In this document: positions 1 to 9,429 of the stretch, one piece after another
How the letters are laid out: each line of letters opens with the position of its first letter
How positions within the stretch are numbered: the first letter of the stretch is position 1
NCBI RefSeq assembly: GCF_001499905.1
Contig: NZ_LQIS01000007.1
Location: 80,566-144,565 of the forward strand
Reading direction: 5' to 3'
DNA: 64,000 bases
Source: Mycobacterium sp. GA-1285
GTDB lineage: Bacteria > Actinomycetota > Actinomycetes > Mycobacteriales > Mycobacteriaceae
The notes under the pieces: generated by a model
Told to the model about the DNA's origin: nothing
What the model saw: the letters and a program-made list of their open reading frames with translations, nothing else
Database searches by the model: none
Program-made: the position numbers and the translations under genes

Positions 1-1158
1 CATCGCGCGGATCGACATCGCCTGCGCCAAGGCCGTCTCGTGGTCACCGGCGTCCAGGGCGCGATTGCCCTCGGCACGGGCCGCGTGCACCTCGGCCAGC
101 GCGATCGGCACGGAGAGGTCGTCGTCGAGCGCCGCGGCGAACTTCGGCGTCCACTCGCCGGGTACGACGGCCCCCACGCGGTTGCGGACGCGGTGCAAAA
201 AATCCTCGATACCGGTGTAGGCCTTCGCCGCGTCCTGCAGTGCCGTCTCGGAGAACTCAAGCATCGACCGGTAGTGCGCGCTGCCCAGGTAATACCGCAA
301 CTCGGCTGCCCGGACGCGTTGCAACACAGCGGGAATCGCGAGCACGTTACCCAGCGACTTGCTCATCTTCTCGCCGCCCATGGTCACCCAGCCGTTGTGC
401 AGCCAGTACCGGGCGAACGGGTCACCGGCCGCCTCGGCCTGGGCGATCTCGTTCTCGTGATGAGGGAACACCAGATCCATTCCGCCCGCGTGGATGTCGA
501 ACTCCGCGCCGAGGTACGCCTGGCACATCGCGACGCATTCGGTATGCCAGCCGGGCCTGCCGCGGCCCCACGGCGTCGGCCAGGACGGTTCACCGGGTTT
601 GGCGCCCTTCCACAACGTGAAATCACGTTCGTCACGCTTGCCGGTCGCGATGCCCTCGCCCTGGTGCACGTCGTCGATCTTGTGACCGGACAGCTTGCCG
701 TAACCCGGCAGGCTCAGAACGTCGAAGTAGACGTCGCTGTTGCCGACATATGCGTGGTCCCGCTCGATGAGCCGCTCGATCAGCTCAACCATCTGGGTGA
801 TGTGGCCGGTGGCCCGGGGTTCGGCCGACGGCGGCAGTACCCCGAGTGCGTCGTACGCGGCCGAGAATGCGCGTTCATAGGTGGCGGCCCACTCCCACCA
901 GGGCCGTCCGGCGTCGGCCGCCTTGTTGAGGATCTTGTCGTCGATGTCGGTGACGTTGCGGATGAACGCGACGTCGTAGCCCTTCGCCAGAAGCCAGCGC
1001 CGAAGAACGTCGAATGCGACTCCGCTGCGCACATGCCCGATGTGCGGCAGACCCTGGACCGTGGCACCGCAGAGGTAGACCGAAGCGTGCCCGGGGCGCA
1101 CCGGAACGAAGTCGCGTACAGCGCCGGTCATGGTGTCGTACAGCCGCAGGTCGGTCAC
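1..1158 (-). CDS. cysS: Cysteinyl-tRNA synthetase, 3' end cut by window edge
   Basis: This class I aminoacyl-tRNA synthetase charges tRNA-Cys in the cytosol. The visible 386 residues cover the N-terminal catalytic Rossmann domain. They include the first zinc-ligand cysteine in YLCGATVQG, the HIGH-type motif PHIGHVRSG, the zinc-site stretch PHHENEIAQ and the class signature KMSKS in [11 protein letters not shown]. The C-terminal helical domain starts but runs off the left edge. The GTG at 1158 is chosen because the protein then begins VTDLRLYDT, which aligns with the M. tuberculosis enzyme (Rv3580c). It is the last gene of the minus-strand carD-ispF-cysS run, and the spacer to ispF holds a duplicated 21-bp element. 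Confidence 0.97.
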   Translation of the reverse strand, partial: MTDLRLYDTMTGAVRDFVPVRPGHASVYLCGATVQGLPHIGHVRSGVAFDVLRRWLLAKGYDVAFIRNVTDIDDKILNKAADAGRPWWEWAATYERAFSAAYDALGVLPPSAEPRATGHITQMVELIERLIERDHAYVGNSDVYFDVLSLPGYGKLSGHKIDDVHQGEGIATGKRDERDFTLWKGAKPGEPSWPTPWGRGRPGWHTECVAMCQAYLGAEFDIHAGGMDLVFPHHENEIAQAEAAGDPFARYWLHNGWVTMGGEKMSKSLGNVLAIPAVLQRVRAAELRYYLGSAHYRSMLEFSETALQDAAKAYTGIEDFLHRVRNRVGAVVPGEWTPKFAAALDDDLSVPIALAEVHAARAEGNRALDAGDHETALAQAMSIRAM

Positions 1159-1163
1159 TTTGG

Positions 1164-1210
1164 CCGACCGTTCGCTGCGCTCACCGCGTCCGACCGTTCG
1201 CTCCGCTCAC
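1164..1210. repeat. Two direct copies of a 21-bp element upstream of cysS
   Basis: The core GACCGTTCGCTSCGCTCAC occurs at 1164-1184 and again at 1190-1210, with one mismatch and a 26-bp period. Both copies lie in the 71-bp spacer between the ispF stop and the cysS start. The element resembles short dispersed mycobacterial intergenic repeats, and no function is evident. It may separate cysS translation from ispF. Confidence 0.7.
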
Positions 1211-1229
1211 GACGGGCCAGCTTACCGGC

Positions 1230-1709
1230 CTAATCGCGCTCGACCACCAATGCCGTCGCGATCGCCGCCAGACCCTCGCCGCGGCCGGTCAGGCCCAGAC
1301 CGTCGGTGGTCGTCGCACTGACCGACACGGGGGCGGCGAGCAGTTCGGACAGGAGTTCCTGCGCCTCGCCTCGGCGCGGACCGACCTTCGGCTGGTTGCC
1401 GATCACCTGGACCGCCGCGTTGACGATCCGGAAGCCCCGCGCGGAGACGAGCTGATGCACATGACGAAGCATGTCGGCTCCGCCGGCGTCGCGCCACTCG
1501 TCGCGACCGGTGCCGAAGACCTCGCCGAGGTCGCCGAGCCCAGCCGCGGTGAGCAGCGCATCGCACAGCGCATGTGCCGCGACGTCACCGTCGGAGTGGC
1601 CTGCGCAGCCGTCGGCCCCGTCGAACAGCAGGCACAGCAACCAACACGGCCGCCCCGCCTGAACGGGGTGTACGTCGGTGCCGAGCCCGACCCTTGGCAG
1701 GCTCGTCAT
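1230..1709 (-). CDS. ispF: 2-C-methyl-D-erythritol 2,4-cyclodiphosphate synthase
   Basis: IspF cyclises CDP-methylerythritol 2-phosphate in the MEP isoprenoid pathway, which feeds polyprenyl phosphate, menaquinone and carotenoid synthesis. The 159-residue length equals that of M. tuberculosis IspF (Rv3581c). The metal-binding D-x-H is visible in GLGTDVHPV, followed by [17 protein letters not shown] and the C-terminal signature [18 protein letters not shown]. The ATG at 1709 lies only 5 nt after the carD stop, so the two are probably co-transcribed and perhaps coupled. In M. tuberculosis ispD (Rv3582c) lies between carD and ispF; here there is no room for it. Confidence 0.96.
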   Translation of the reverse strand: MTSLPRVGLGTDVHPVQAGRPCWLLCLLFDGADGCAGHSDGDVAAHALCDALLTAAGLGDLGEVFGTGRDEWRDAGGADMLRHVHQLVSARGFRIVNAAVQVIGNQPKVGPRRGEAQELLSELLAAPVSVSATTTDGLGLTGRGEGLAAIATALVVERD

Positions 1710-1714
1710 CGGCT

Positions 1715-2531
<817 letters not shown>

Positions 2532-3098
2532 GTGGACCGCTTCAAACTGGCCGCCTGCGGGCTGGCCGCCGCCTTTGTCCTCGGCGGGGCGCTCGTCGGC
2601 TGCAGTTCCGGGCAGGTCTCGCAGATGACCACCCAGGAGCCGGCCGTCAACGGCACCAGCGCGAACGTCGGCGCGATCGCGTTACGCAACGTGCACCTGC
2701 GGGCCGAACAAGTGACCGACTTCGTCCGGCCGGGCAAAGAGGTCGAGCTGATCTTCGTGGCGGCCAATACTTCGCCCGCCCAGCCCGACAAGCTGGAGTC
2801 GATCACCTCCGAGGTCGGCGCGGTCACGCTGACCGGTGACACCACGGTGCCCGCGAGCGGCATGCTCACGGTCGGCGCACCGGACGGCCAGATCACGCCG
2901 TTGGAGAGCGTTGAGGCCGCCGAAGCCGCCGAAGCGAAGGTCACTTTGAGCAAGCCGATCACCAACGGTCTGGTCTACGACTTCACGTTCAAGTTCGAGA
3001 AGGCAGGCGAGACGACCGTGCGGGTGCCGATCTCCGCCGGTGAGACCCCGCGTCGCGGCGAAGCCGTCGAAGCGGGCGGGCACGGCGGCGGACACTGA
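2532..3098 (+). CDS. lpqE: Lipoprotein LpqE
   Basis: A conserved mycobacterial lipoprotein corresponding to Rv3584; its function is unknown. The GTG at 2532 is preceded by a perfect AGGAGG at 2521-2526. It yields a 188-residue protein with a basic N-terminus, a hydrophobic stretch and the lipobox LVGC, lipidated Cys at residue 24. The mature part is soluble with an immunoglobulin-like, copper-chaperone-type layout and ends in a Gly/His-rich tail (GGHGGGH). That tail may bind metal, but this is inference. radA starts 75 bp downstream on the same strand. Confidence 0.9.
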   Translation: MDRFKLAACGLAAAFVLGGALVGCSSGQVSQMTTQEPAVNGTSANVGAIALRNVHLRAEQVTDFVRPGKEVELIFVAANTSPAQPDKLESITSEVGAVTLTGDTTVPASGMLTVGAPDGQITPLESVEAAEAAEAKVTLSKPITNGLVYDFTFKFEKAGETTVRVPISAGETPRRGEAVEAGGHGGGH

Positions 3099-3173
3099 GC
3101 CGAATCCGCGACACGACCGCTTGGCATTGAGTTTCTGTCAGGTTCTGTCGGAAGCGACGGCTACCGTCACTGC

Positions 3174-4574
3174 GTGGCCAAAGGTGGCGCCAAAACGCGC
3201 TCGCAGTACCGCTGCTCGGAGTGCCACCACGTCACCCTCAAATGGGTCGGCTGCTGCCCCGAATGCGGCACCTGGGGCACGGTCGACGAGGTGGCCGTGC
3301 TGTCCGCGGTGGCCGGAGCCGGAACGCGACATTCGGTCGCGCCGTCCTGCGCGGCCGTGCCGATCAGCTCGATCGATCCCGGGCGCACCCGCCACTGCCA
3401 CACCGGTGTGGCCGAGCTGGACCGGGTGCTCGGCGGGGGGCTGGTTCCCGGATCGGTGACCCTGCTGGCCGGCGATCCGGGGGTCGGCAAGTCGACGCTC
3501 TTGTTGGAGGTGGTGCACCGGTGGGCGGTGGCCGGGAAACGCGCGCTGTACATCTCGGGTGAGGAGTCGGCGGGCCAGATCCGGATGCGTGCGGAACGCA
3601 CGGCCTGTACCCACGACGAGGTGTACCTGGCCGCGGAGTCGGATCTGGCCACTGCGCTCGGACACATCGACGAGGTGCGGCCCAGCCTGGTGGTGGTCGA
3701 CTCCGTCCAGACCATGTCCACCACCGAGGCCGACGGTGTCACCGGCGGGGTCACCCAGGTACGGGCGGTCACCACCGCATTGACGATGGCGGCCAAGGCA
3801 TCCGGCGTCGCTCTGATCCTCGTCGGCCACGTGACCAAGGACGGCGCGATCGCGGGTCCGCGCTCGCTCGAGCATCTGGTCGACGTCGTCCTGCACTTCG
3901 AGGGCGACCGCGCATCGTCGCTCCGGATGGTCCGCGGCATCAAGAACCGCTTCGGCGCCGCGGACGAAGTCGGCTGTTTCCTGTTGCACGACAACGGGAT
4001 CGAGGGCGTCGCGGACCCGTCCGGACTGTTTCGCGACCAACGGCCCAAACCTGTTGCGGGTACCGCGATCACGGTCACGCTGGACGGTAAACGCCCGTTG
4101 ATCGGCGAGGTGCAGGCGCTGATCGGGGCGCCGGCCAACGGAACCGCCCGCCGCGCCGTCAGCGGAATCGACTCGTCGCGCGCCGCGATGATCACCGCGG
4201 TTCTGGACAAGCACGCGGGCCTGTCGGTCGGCGCACACGACATCTATCTGTCCACGGTGGGCGGCATGCGTCTGACCGATCCGTCGGCGGACCTGGCGAT
4301 CGCGGTGGCCATCGCGTCCTCCAAGATGGACCTGCCGATGCCCGCCGCCGCTGTGGCCATCGGGGAGGTGGGCCTGGCCGGTGATCTGCGCCGGGTCATC
4401 GGAATGGACCGCCGCCTGGCCGAAGCGGCCCGGCTCGGCTTCACCTCGGCGGTGGTACCTCCCGGCGTGACCTCGGTACCCGCCGGTCTGCGGGCCATCA
4501 CCGCCCACGACATCGGTTCGGCGTTGCGGGTTTTGCGCGATATCAGCAAAGTCGGCAAAGATCAGCAAAGATGA
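3174..4574 (+). CDS. radA: DNA repair protein RadA (Sms)
   Basis: RadA is a RecA-like ATPase that helps process recombination intermediates. All family landmarks are present in 466 residues. These are an N-terminal C4 zinc finger (Cys14, Cys17, Cys28, Cys31), Walker [10 protein letters not shown] at about 100-108, Walker B LVVVDS at 172-177, the RadA-specific KNRFG at 257-261, and a C-terminal Lon-protease-like domain with [15 protein letters not shown]. The GTG at 3174 gives the standard MAKGG start. The last residues ([10 protein letters not shown]) are encoded by a short repeated sequence. disA follows after 42 bp, the usual mycobacterial radA-disA pairing that couples DNA repair to c-di-AMP signalling. 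Confidence 0.97.
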   Translation: MAKGGAKTRSQYRCSECHHVTLKWVGCCPECGTWGTVDEVAVLSAVAGAGTRHSVAPSCAAVPISSIDPGRTRHCHTGVAELDRVLGGGLVPGSVTLLAGDPGVGKSTLLLEVVHRWAVAGKRALYISGEESAGQIRMRAERTACTHDEVYLAAESDLATALGHIDEVRPSLVVVDSVQTMSTTEADGVTGGVTQVRAVTTALTMAAKASGVALILVGHVTKDGAIAGPRSLEHLVDVVLHFEGDRASSLRMVRGIKNRFGAADEVGCFLLHDNGIEGVADPSGLFRDQRPKPVAGTAITVTLDGKRPLIGEVQALIGAPANGTARRAVSGIDSSRAAMITAVLDKHAGLSVGAHDIYLSTVGGMRLTDPSADLAIAVAIASSKMDLPMPAAAVAIGEVGLAGDLRRVIGMDRRLAEAARLGFTSAVVPPGVTSVPAGLRAITAHDIGSALRVLRDISKVGKDQQR

Positions 4575-4583
4575 TCAGCAAAG
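4542..4583 (+). repeat. Three copies of ATCAGCAAAG at the end of radA
   Basis: The decamer ATCAGCAAAG occurs at 4542-4551, 4561-4570 and 4574-4583, with a partial copy (GGCAAAG) in between. Copies one and two encode the RadA C-terminus and copy three lies just past the stop. This looks like local slippage or duplication extending the gene tail. Confidence 0.6.
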
Positions 4584-4616
4584 ATGTGCAATGACGGCCG
4601 ATCCTAGGGAGGGGCG

Positions 4617-5735
4617 ATGGCCGTGAAGTCGGGTGGCAGATCGAGACGCACGGTGGTGCCATTGGCGCGGCCCACCATGCGCGAGACGATCGCCCGGTTG
4701 GCACCGGGAACAGCCCTGCGCGACGGTTTGGAGCGCATCCTGCGCGGCCGCACCGGCGCCTTGATCGTGATCGGATACGACGAGAGCGTCGAGGCCATCT
4801 GTGATGGCGGCTTCTCCCTCGACGTCCGCTATGCGCCCACACGCTTGCGCGAGCTGTCGAAGATGGACGGCGCGGTGGTGCTCTCCAGCGACGGCGCCCA
4901 CATCCTGCGGGCCAACGTGCAACTGGTGCCCGATCCGTCTATCCCGACCGAGGAGTCCGGAACCCGGCACCGCTCGGCCGAGCGCGCGGCGATCCAAACC
5001 GGCTATCCGGTGATCTCGGTGAGTCACTCGATGAGCATCGTGACCGTTTACGTCGCCGGTGAACGGCACGTGATCCCCGACTCGGCGACGATTCTCTCGC
5101 GCGCCAACCAGACGATCGACACCCTCGAGCGCTACAAGACGCGCCTCGACGAGGTCGGCAGGCAGCTGTCGACGGCCGAGATCGAAGACTTCGTCACACT
5201 GCGCGACGTGATGACCGTGGTGCAGCGCCTCGAGATGGTCCGCCGAATCAGCCTCGAAATCGATTCCTACGTGGTCGAACTCGGCACCGACGGCCGTCAG
5301 CTCAAACTCCAGCTCGACGAACTCGTCGGCGACAACGACACCGCGCGCGAACTCATCGTGCGTGATTATCACGCGAACCCGGACCCTCCGTCGGCGGCGC
5401 AGGTCAGTGCCACGCTCGAGGAACTCGACGCGCTCTCCGACAGCGAGCTCCTGGACTTCACAACGCTGGCAAGGGTTTTCGGTTATCCGTCGACGATCGA
5501 GGCGCAGGATTCAGCGATGAGCTCGCGAGGCTACCGCGCGATGGCCGGCATCCCGCGGCTGCAGTTCGCGCATGTCGACCTGCTGGTTCGCTCGTTCGGC
5601 TCGCTGCAGGGTCTGCTGGCGGCCAGCGCCGGCGACCTCCAGTCGGTCGAGGGGATCGGCTCGATGTGGGCACGCCACATCCGGGAGGGCCTCTCGCAGT
5701 TGGCCGAGTCGACGATCGCCGACCGGCTGGCCTGA
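4617..5735 (+). CDS. disA: DNA integrity scanning protein / diadenylate cyclase DisA
   Basis: DisA makes cyclic di-AMP from two ATP molecules and senses branched DNA. The 372-residue protein has the N-terminal DAC domain with the catalytic DGA (84-86, in KMDGAVVL) and RHR (117-119, in GTRHRSAE) motifs. A coiled helical linker (about 150-220) follows, then a C-terminal helix-hairpin-helix DNA-binding domain ending near [13 protein letters not shown]. The ATG at 4617 is preceded by AGGGAGG at 4606-4612. It corresponds to Rv3586 and is probably co-transcribed with radA. The next gene is convergent with only 16 bp between stops. Confidence 0.97.
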   Translation: MAVKSGGRSRRTVVPLARPTMRETIARLAPGTALRDGLERILRGRTGALIVIGYDESVEAICDGGFSLDVRYAPTRLRELSKMDGAVVLSSDGAHILRANVQLVPDPSIPTEESGTRHRSAERAAIQTGYPVISVSHSMSIVTVYVAGERHVIPDSATILSRANQTIDTLERYKTRLDEVGRQLSTAEIEDFVTLRDVMTVVQRLEMVRRISLEIDSYVVELGTDGRQLKLQLDELVGDNDTARELIVRDYHANPDPPSAAQVSATLEELDALSDSELLDFTTLARVFGYPSTIEAQDSAMSSRGYRAMAGIPRLQFAHVDLLVRSFGSLQGLLAASAGDLQSVEGIGSMWARHIREGLSQLAESTIADRLA

Positions 5736-5751
5736 GCCTGCGCCGAGACCC

Positions 5752-6531
5752 TCAGTTGGGTACTGGCCCCGGCGGCGGGGCCTGGCCACCGCCGTGCTCC
5801 GGCGACTGCGGCGCGGCGAGGATGAACGGCACCGTGGCCGACCTCAGATTGCCCAGCTGCACGACGAGGTTGTACGTGCCGGGCCCGATGGGCTGTCGCG
5901 GCAGCGGGCAGCCAGGCGCGGAACCCATGCCCGTCCAGGTGACTTCGGTGGTCACCTGCTCACCCGGCTGGAACGCCTTGACCAGCGTCTCATTCGACGG
6001 CGCACAGTCGAGGTTCGACCAGAGGCGGGCGTTGTCCAGCGAGTAGACGTAGGCGGCCAGCACGGCGGCGCCGACGTCGCGCTTGCAGCCGACGAGCCCG
6101 ATGTTGGTGACGACCATCGTGAACTTCGGCTGCTCACCGACGACGTACTGCGGTTGGTTGGTGATGCCCTTGACCGCCAACGTCGAGTCCGGGCAGTCGT
6201 CGCCCTCGTTGAGCACCGGCGGCGGTGCGACGGCCGCCGTGGGTGTCGGGGTGGGCGGCGGCGCGTTCTGCGCCGGCGGCATCACCGGCGTTTTGACCTC
6301 GGGGTTCTCCCCCGGCAGCGGCGTCGGCGCGCCTGCCGCGGTGGGAGACTCGGCGCCCTTCGCGTCGGTGCCCCCGGTGTTCTTCACGACCACGACCACG
6401 ATGGCGGCGATCACGCCGATCACGAGGACCGCGATGCCCAGCGCCAGAGCCCTGCGACGCCAGTAGATCTGCGTCGGTAACGGGCCATGCGGTTCCAGAT
6501 CCAGCACAACCTCACGGTAAGGCCAGGTCAC
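5752..6531 (-). CDS. Conserved single-pass membrane protein (Rv3587c-like)
   Basis: The 259-residue protein has a short cytoplasmic N-terminus, one transmembrane helix at about residues 27-50 (ALGIAVLVIGVIAAIVVVVV) and a Pro/Thr-rich extracytoplasmic linker. A folded domain of about 150 residues follows, with four conserved cysteines (in DDCPDS, GCKRD, LDCAP and PGCPL) likely to pair as disulfides. The C-terminus is again proline-rich. It matches M. tuberculosis Rv3587c by position and layout, and its function is unknown. The start is GTG at 6531. It is convergent with disA and followed by canB on the same strand after 67 bp. Confidence 0.88.
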   Translation of the reverse strand: MTWPYREVVLDLEPHGPLPTQIYWRRRALALGIAVLVIGVIAAIVVVVVKNTGGTDAKGAESPTAAGAPTPLPGENPEVKTPVMPPAQNAPPPTPTPTAAVAPPPVLNEGDDCPDSTLAVKGITNQPQYVVGEQPKFTMVVTNIGLVGCKRDVGAAVLAAYVYSLDNARLWSNLDCAPSNETLVKAFQPGEQVTTEVTWTGMGSAPGCPLPRQPIGPGTYNLVVQLGNLRSATVPFILAAPQSPEHGGGQAPPPGPVPN

Positions 6532-6565
6532 GCCTTATCGGCCGAGGTCGCCCGGCGTGTCGCCC

Positions 6566-6587
6566 GATGAACGCTTGCGCGAAGAGC
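6566..6587. repeat. Intergenic repeat copy A (core GCTTGCGCGAAGAGC)
   Basis: A 22-bp element with core GCTTGCGCGAAGAGC lies in the short gap between canB and the preceding gene. The same 22 bp, with one mismatch, recurs at 54281-54302 next to the tRNA-Thr gene. Both copies are non-coding. Confidence 0.75.
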
Positions 6588-6598
6588 GACGGACCCCG

Positions 6599-7219
6599 TC
6601 AGCCTTCGCCGATCTCCCCAATGTGGTCCCGCAACACCACCCGACCGTCGGCGAGGTGATACGTCGCCCCCACGATCGCCAGGTCGCCCGCGGTGACCTT
6701 CTCGGCGATCGCCGTCGACCGGGCCATCAGTTGCGCGCCCGTCTCGGCGACATGGCGGGCTTCGAATTCGTCGACCCTTCCCAATCCCTCACGGCGACCC
6801 TGCAAGATCGACGGCATCACCCGCTCGACGATGTCGCGCACGTAACCGCCGGGCACCACGCCTTCGTCGAGAGCCGACAGCGACGCCTTCACAGCACCGC
6901 AGCTGTCGTGCCCCAGCACGACGATCAGCGGCACGTCGAGCACCGAGACCGCGAACTCGATGGAGCCCAGCACGGCCGAATCGATCACATGTCCGGCGGT
7001 GCGCACCACGAACATGTCGCCGAGACCCTGGTCGAAAATCAGTTCGGCCGCCACCCGGCTGTCCCCGCAGCCGAACACCACCGCGGTCGGCTTCTGCCCG
7101 CCGGTCAAACTTGCGCGATGCTCGACTCCCTGGCTCGGATGCTCGGGCTTTCCTGCGACGAATCGCTCGTTACCCTCTTTGAGTGCTTTCCACGCGGTCA
7201 CTGGGCTGGTGTTCGGCAT
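6599..7219 (-). CDS. canB: Beta-class carbonic anhydrase
   Basis: It interconverts CO2 and bicarbonate. The 206-residue protein matches M. tuberculosis CanB (Rv3588c) and keeps the complete active site: zinc ligands Cys51, His104 and Cys107 (in FGCGDSR and LGHDSCG) and the Asp53/Arg55 dyad. The ATG at 7219 gives the family N-terminus MPNTSPVTAWKALKEGN; an in-frame ATG three codons upstream (7228) is the alternative. The start codon overlaps by two bases the ATG of the divergent mutY. Each gene's promoter must therefore lie inside the other, or transcripts are leaderless. No Shine-Dalgarno is apparent. Confidence 0.95.
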   Translation of the reverse strand: MPNTSPVTAWKALKEGNERFVAGKPEHPSQGVEHRASLTGGQKPTAVVFGCGDSRVAAELIFDQGLGDMFVVRTAGHVIDSAVLGSIEFAVSVLDVPLIVVLGHDSCGAVKASLSALDEGVVPGGYVRDIVERVMPSILQGRREGLGRVDEFEARHVAETGAQLMARSTAIAEKVTAGDLAIVGATYHLADGRVVLRDHIGEIGEG

Positions 7220-8093
7220 GACCGACATTGTGCACCAATTGGTCGATTGGTACGGCCGCGAGCAGCGAGATCTGCCGTGGCGCCGCCCGGGGGTCACCCC
7301 GTGGCAGATCCTGGTCAGCGAATTCATGCTGCAGCAGACGCCCGTCGCGCGGGTCGAGCCCGTCTGGCGCGCGTGGGTGCGGCGGTGGCCAACGCCGTCG
7401 GCGACCGCGGCGGCCGGCGCGGCCGATGTCCTGCGGGCGTGGGGAAAGCTCGGGTATCCCCGCCGCGCCAAGCGGTTACACGAATGCGCGACGGTGATCG
7501 CCGAGCAGTACGGCGACGTAGTGCCGTCGGACGTGGAGACGTTGCTGACGCTGCCGGGCGTCGGCGCCTACACCGCGCGGGCGATCGCCTGTTTCGCCTA
7601 CCGCGACCGGGTGCCGGTGGTCGACACGAACGTTCGCAGGGTGGTGAGCCGGGTCGTGCACGGGCGCGCCGACGCCGCTTCGTCGTCGACGCCGCGCGAC
7701 CTCGCCGACGTCGAGGCTCTGCTGCCCGAAACCGATCTGGCGCCGAAGTTCTCGATCGCCTTGATGGAGCTGGGCGCGACGGTGTGTACCGCGCGTGCGC
7801 CCCGATGCGGACTGTGTCCGCTGAGTTCATGCGCGTGGCGCGCTCGGGGTTACCCCGCGCCGGATTCGCCCGCGCGGCGTGTTCAACGCTATGCGGGCAC
7901 CGACCGGCAGGTACGCGGCAGACTGCTGGATGTCCTGCGCGGGAACGACTCTCCGGTCACCCGCGCGCAGCTGGACGTCGCGTGGCTGTCCGACACCGCG
8001 CAGCGCGACCGGGCACTGGACTCACTTCTGGTCGACGGTCTCGTCGAGCAGACCGACGACGGCCGGTTCGCGCTCGCCGGAGAGGGTGGCTGA
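7218..8093 (+). CDS. mutY: Adenine DNA glycosylase MutY
   Basis: MutY removes adenine mispaired with 8-oxoguanine. In 291 residues it shows the catalytic Glu35 (SEFMLQQTP), the helix-hairpin-helix LPGVGAYTARAIA, and the catalytic Asp136 in VVDTNVRRVV. The [4Fe-4S] ligands are Cys190, Cys197, Cys200 and Cys205. The C-terminal 8-oxoG recognition domain is short, as in M. tuberculosis Rv3589. The ATG at 7218 shares two bases with the canB start on the opposite strand. It converges with the AraC-type regulator, whose stop is 15 bp away across a small GAGCC/GGCTC hairpin. Confidence 0.96.
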   Translation: MTDIVHQLVDWYGREQRDLPWRRPGVTPWQILVSEFMLQQTPVARVEPVWRAWVRRWPTPSATAAAGAADVLRAWGKLGYPRRAKRLHECATVIAEQYGDVVPSDVETLLTLPGVGAYTARAIACFAYRDRVPVVDTNVRRVVSRVVHGRADAASSSTPRDLADVEALLPETDLAPKFSIALMELGATVCTARAPRCGLCPLSSCAWRARGYPAPDSPARRVQRYAGTDRQVRGRLLDVLRGNDSPVTRAQLDVAWLSDTAQRDRALDSLLVDGLVEQTDDGRFALAGEGG

Positions 8094-8107
8094 GCCACGG
8101 CTCGAGG

Positions 8108-9103
8108 TCAGGCCGAGGCCATGTCAGTCCCAGCGTCGGGGTCGGGTTCCCCCGTGCCGCAGGCGAACCGGCGACGGTAGTCAGACGGCGTCACCCCGAT
8201 GATCCTGCGGAAGTGGTGGCGCAGCAGCGTAGCTGTGCCGAAGCCGCTGCGTTCGGCGATCCGGTCGACGTCGAGATCGGTCTCCTCCAACAGGGTCCGC
8301 GCGTACAGCACACGTTGATCGGTCACCCACTGCATCGGCGTGCGCCCCGTCTCCTCCACGAACCGCCGCGCGAAGGTACGCGCCGACATGTGCGCGCGGG
8401 CGGCCAGCGTGGCCACCGTGTGCGGTTTGTCGAGGTTGGCCAGTATCCAATCTAGATGCGGCGCAAAGCGTTCCGAACACCGCACCGGGATCGGCTGGTC
8501 GATGTACTGGCGCTGACCGCCGTCTCGTTGGGGCGGCACCACCATGCGGCGCGCAATCTTGTTGGTCACCTCGCTGCCAAGTTCACGCCGGACCAGGTGC
8601 AGGCACGCGTCGATGCCGGCCGCGGTGCCCGCGCTGGTGATCAGGTTTCCGTCGTCGACGAACAGCACGTTGCGATCGACCTTGGCCGTCGGATACTGGC
8701 GCGCGAGGTCGTCGGCGTGCATCCAGTGCGTCGTGCACGGCCTGCCGTCGAGCAGGCCGGCGGCGCCCGCGACGAACGCGCCCGTACACACCGTGAGGAT
8801 GATCGAGCCCGACTCGGCGGCGGCCCGGACGGCGGCCAGGGCCTCGGGCAGATACTCCGACCCTCCGATCGCCGGGATGGCGACCAGGTCGGCGCCGATC
8901 AGGTCGTCGAGGCCGTGATCGGGGGTCACGGCCACACCCACCGAGGTGCGAAGCGGCTTGCCGGGATCCGGACCGCACACCTTGAAATCGAACTTGGGGA
9001 CCCCGTCGCCGGAGCGGTCGATACCGAAGACCTCGCAGATGACGCCGAATTCGAATACGGCCAGATTGTCCAGGACGAGCACCGATACGCTCCTGATTGA
9101 CAT
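8108..9103 (-). CDS. GlxA-family transcriptional regulator (DJ-1/PfpI domain plus AraC HTH)
   Basis: A 331-residue regulator with an N-terminal DJ-1/PfpI-like domain (about 1-190, with the nucleophile-elbow-like VCTGAFVAGAAGLL) and a C-terminal pair of AraC helix-turn-helix motifs (about 225-315; MSARTFARRFVEET and FGTATLLRHHFRRIIG). Such proteins sense small metabolites and control adjacent catabolic or detoxification genes; the ligand here is unknown. The start is ATG at 9103. The upstream region carries two 16-bp direct repeats, the first touching the start codon, suggesting autoregulation. It is divergent to a small membrane-protein gene. Confidence 0.9.
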   Translation of the reverse strand: MSIRSVSVLVLDNLAVFEFGVICEVFGIDRSGDGVPKFDFKVCGPDPGKPLRTSVGVAVTPDHGLDDLIGADLVAIPAIGGSEYLPEALAAVRAAAESGSIILTVCTGAFVAGAAGLLDGRPCTTHWMHADDLARQYPTAKVDRNVLFVDDGNLITSAGTAAGIDACLHLVRRELGSEVTNKIARRMVVPPQRDGGQRQYIDQPIPVRCSERFAPHLDWILANLDKPHTVATLAARAHMSARTFARRFVEETGRTPMQWVTDQRVLYARTLLEETDLDVDRIAERSGFGTATLLRHHFRRIIGVTPSDYRRRFACGTGEPDPDAGTDMASA

Positions 9104-9174
9104 GGCAGAATTTTATCTCGAGGTGTCATTCCTGCCACTGTTGGCGGAATTTTATCTGGCGAATAGTTACTGCC
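9103..9174. promoter_or_regulatory. Direct-repeat operator between regulator and small membrane gene
   Basis: TGGCAGAATTTTATCT at 9103-9118 and TGGCGGAATTTTATCT at 9142-9157 are 15/16 identical with a 39-bp period, close to four helical turns. TGGCAG also recurs inverted as CTGCCA at 9132-9137. This layout is typical of AraC-family sites, and the repeats are AT-rich against a high-GC background. Confidence 0.65.
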
Positions 9175-9429
9175 ATGAACACTTTACTGGCACTCCTGGT
9201 TCTCGTTTCCCCGGTGGCGGTGGCGGCCGCGCTCGCCTGGGCCGCCAGCCGCTCCGGGCACCTCCGGTTGCGCCGTGACCAGTTCCGCACGGCCGCACCG
9301 ATGGCAGGCCGGGTGTTCGAGGACGACCGCGACTTGTTGCGTCTCGAACACGACCTCGACGCGATCCGCACCCGTTTCGAGCGCCAGCCCGTCTGGCCGT
9401 CCTCAGGTGCGGTCGGGGAGCGTCGCTAA
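9175..9429 (+). CDS. Small single-pass membrane protein
   Basis: An 84-residue protein of unknown function. It has an N-terminal hydrophobic helix (LLALLVLVSPVAVAAALAWA) that could be a membrane anchor, then a basic/acidic soluble tail with DDRDLLRLEHDLDAI that may form an amphipathic helix. The ATG at 9175 lies immediately after the presumed operator repeats and is read divergently from the AraC-type regulator. Its last 27 bp overlap antiparallel the 3' end of the alpha/beta hydrolase gene. Codon use with G/C third positions supports it being real. The regulator is the obvious candidate to control it. Confidence 0.6.
   Translation: MNTLLALLVLVSPVAVAAALAWAASRSGHLRLRRDQFRTAAPMAGRVFEDDRDLLRLEHDLDAIRTRFERQPVWPSSGAVGERR

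Noticed and set aside
6557..8455. Long plus-strand frame across canB and mutY
   Set aside because: It is a shadow frame of canB antisense and mutY with Arg/Pro-rich composition and no family resemblance.
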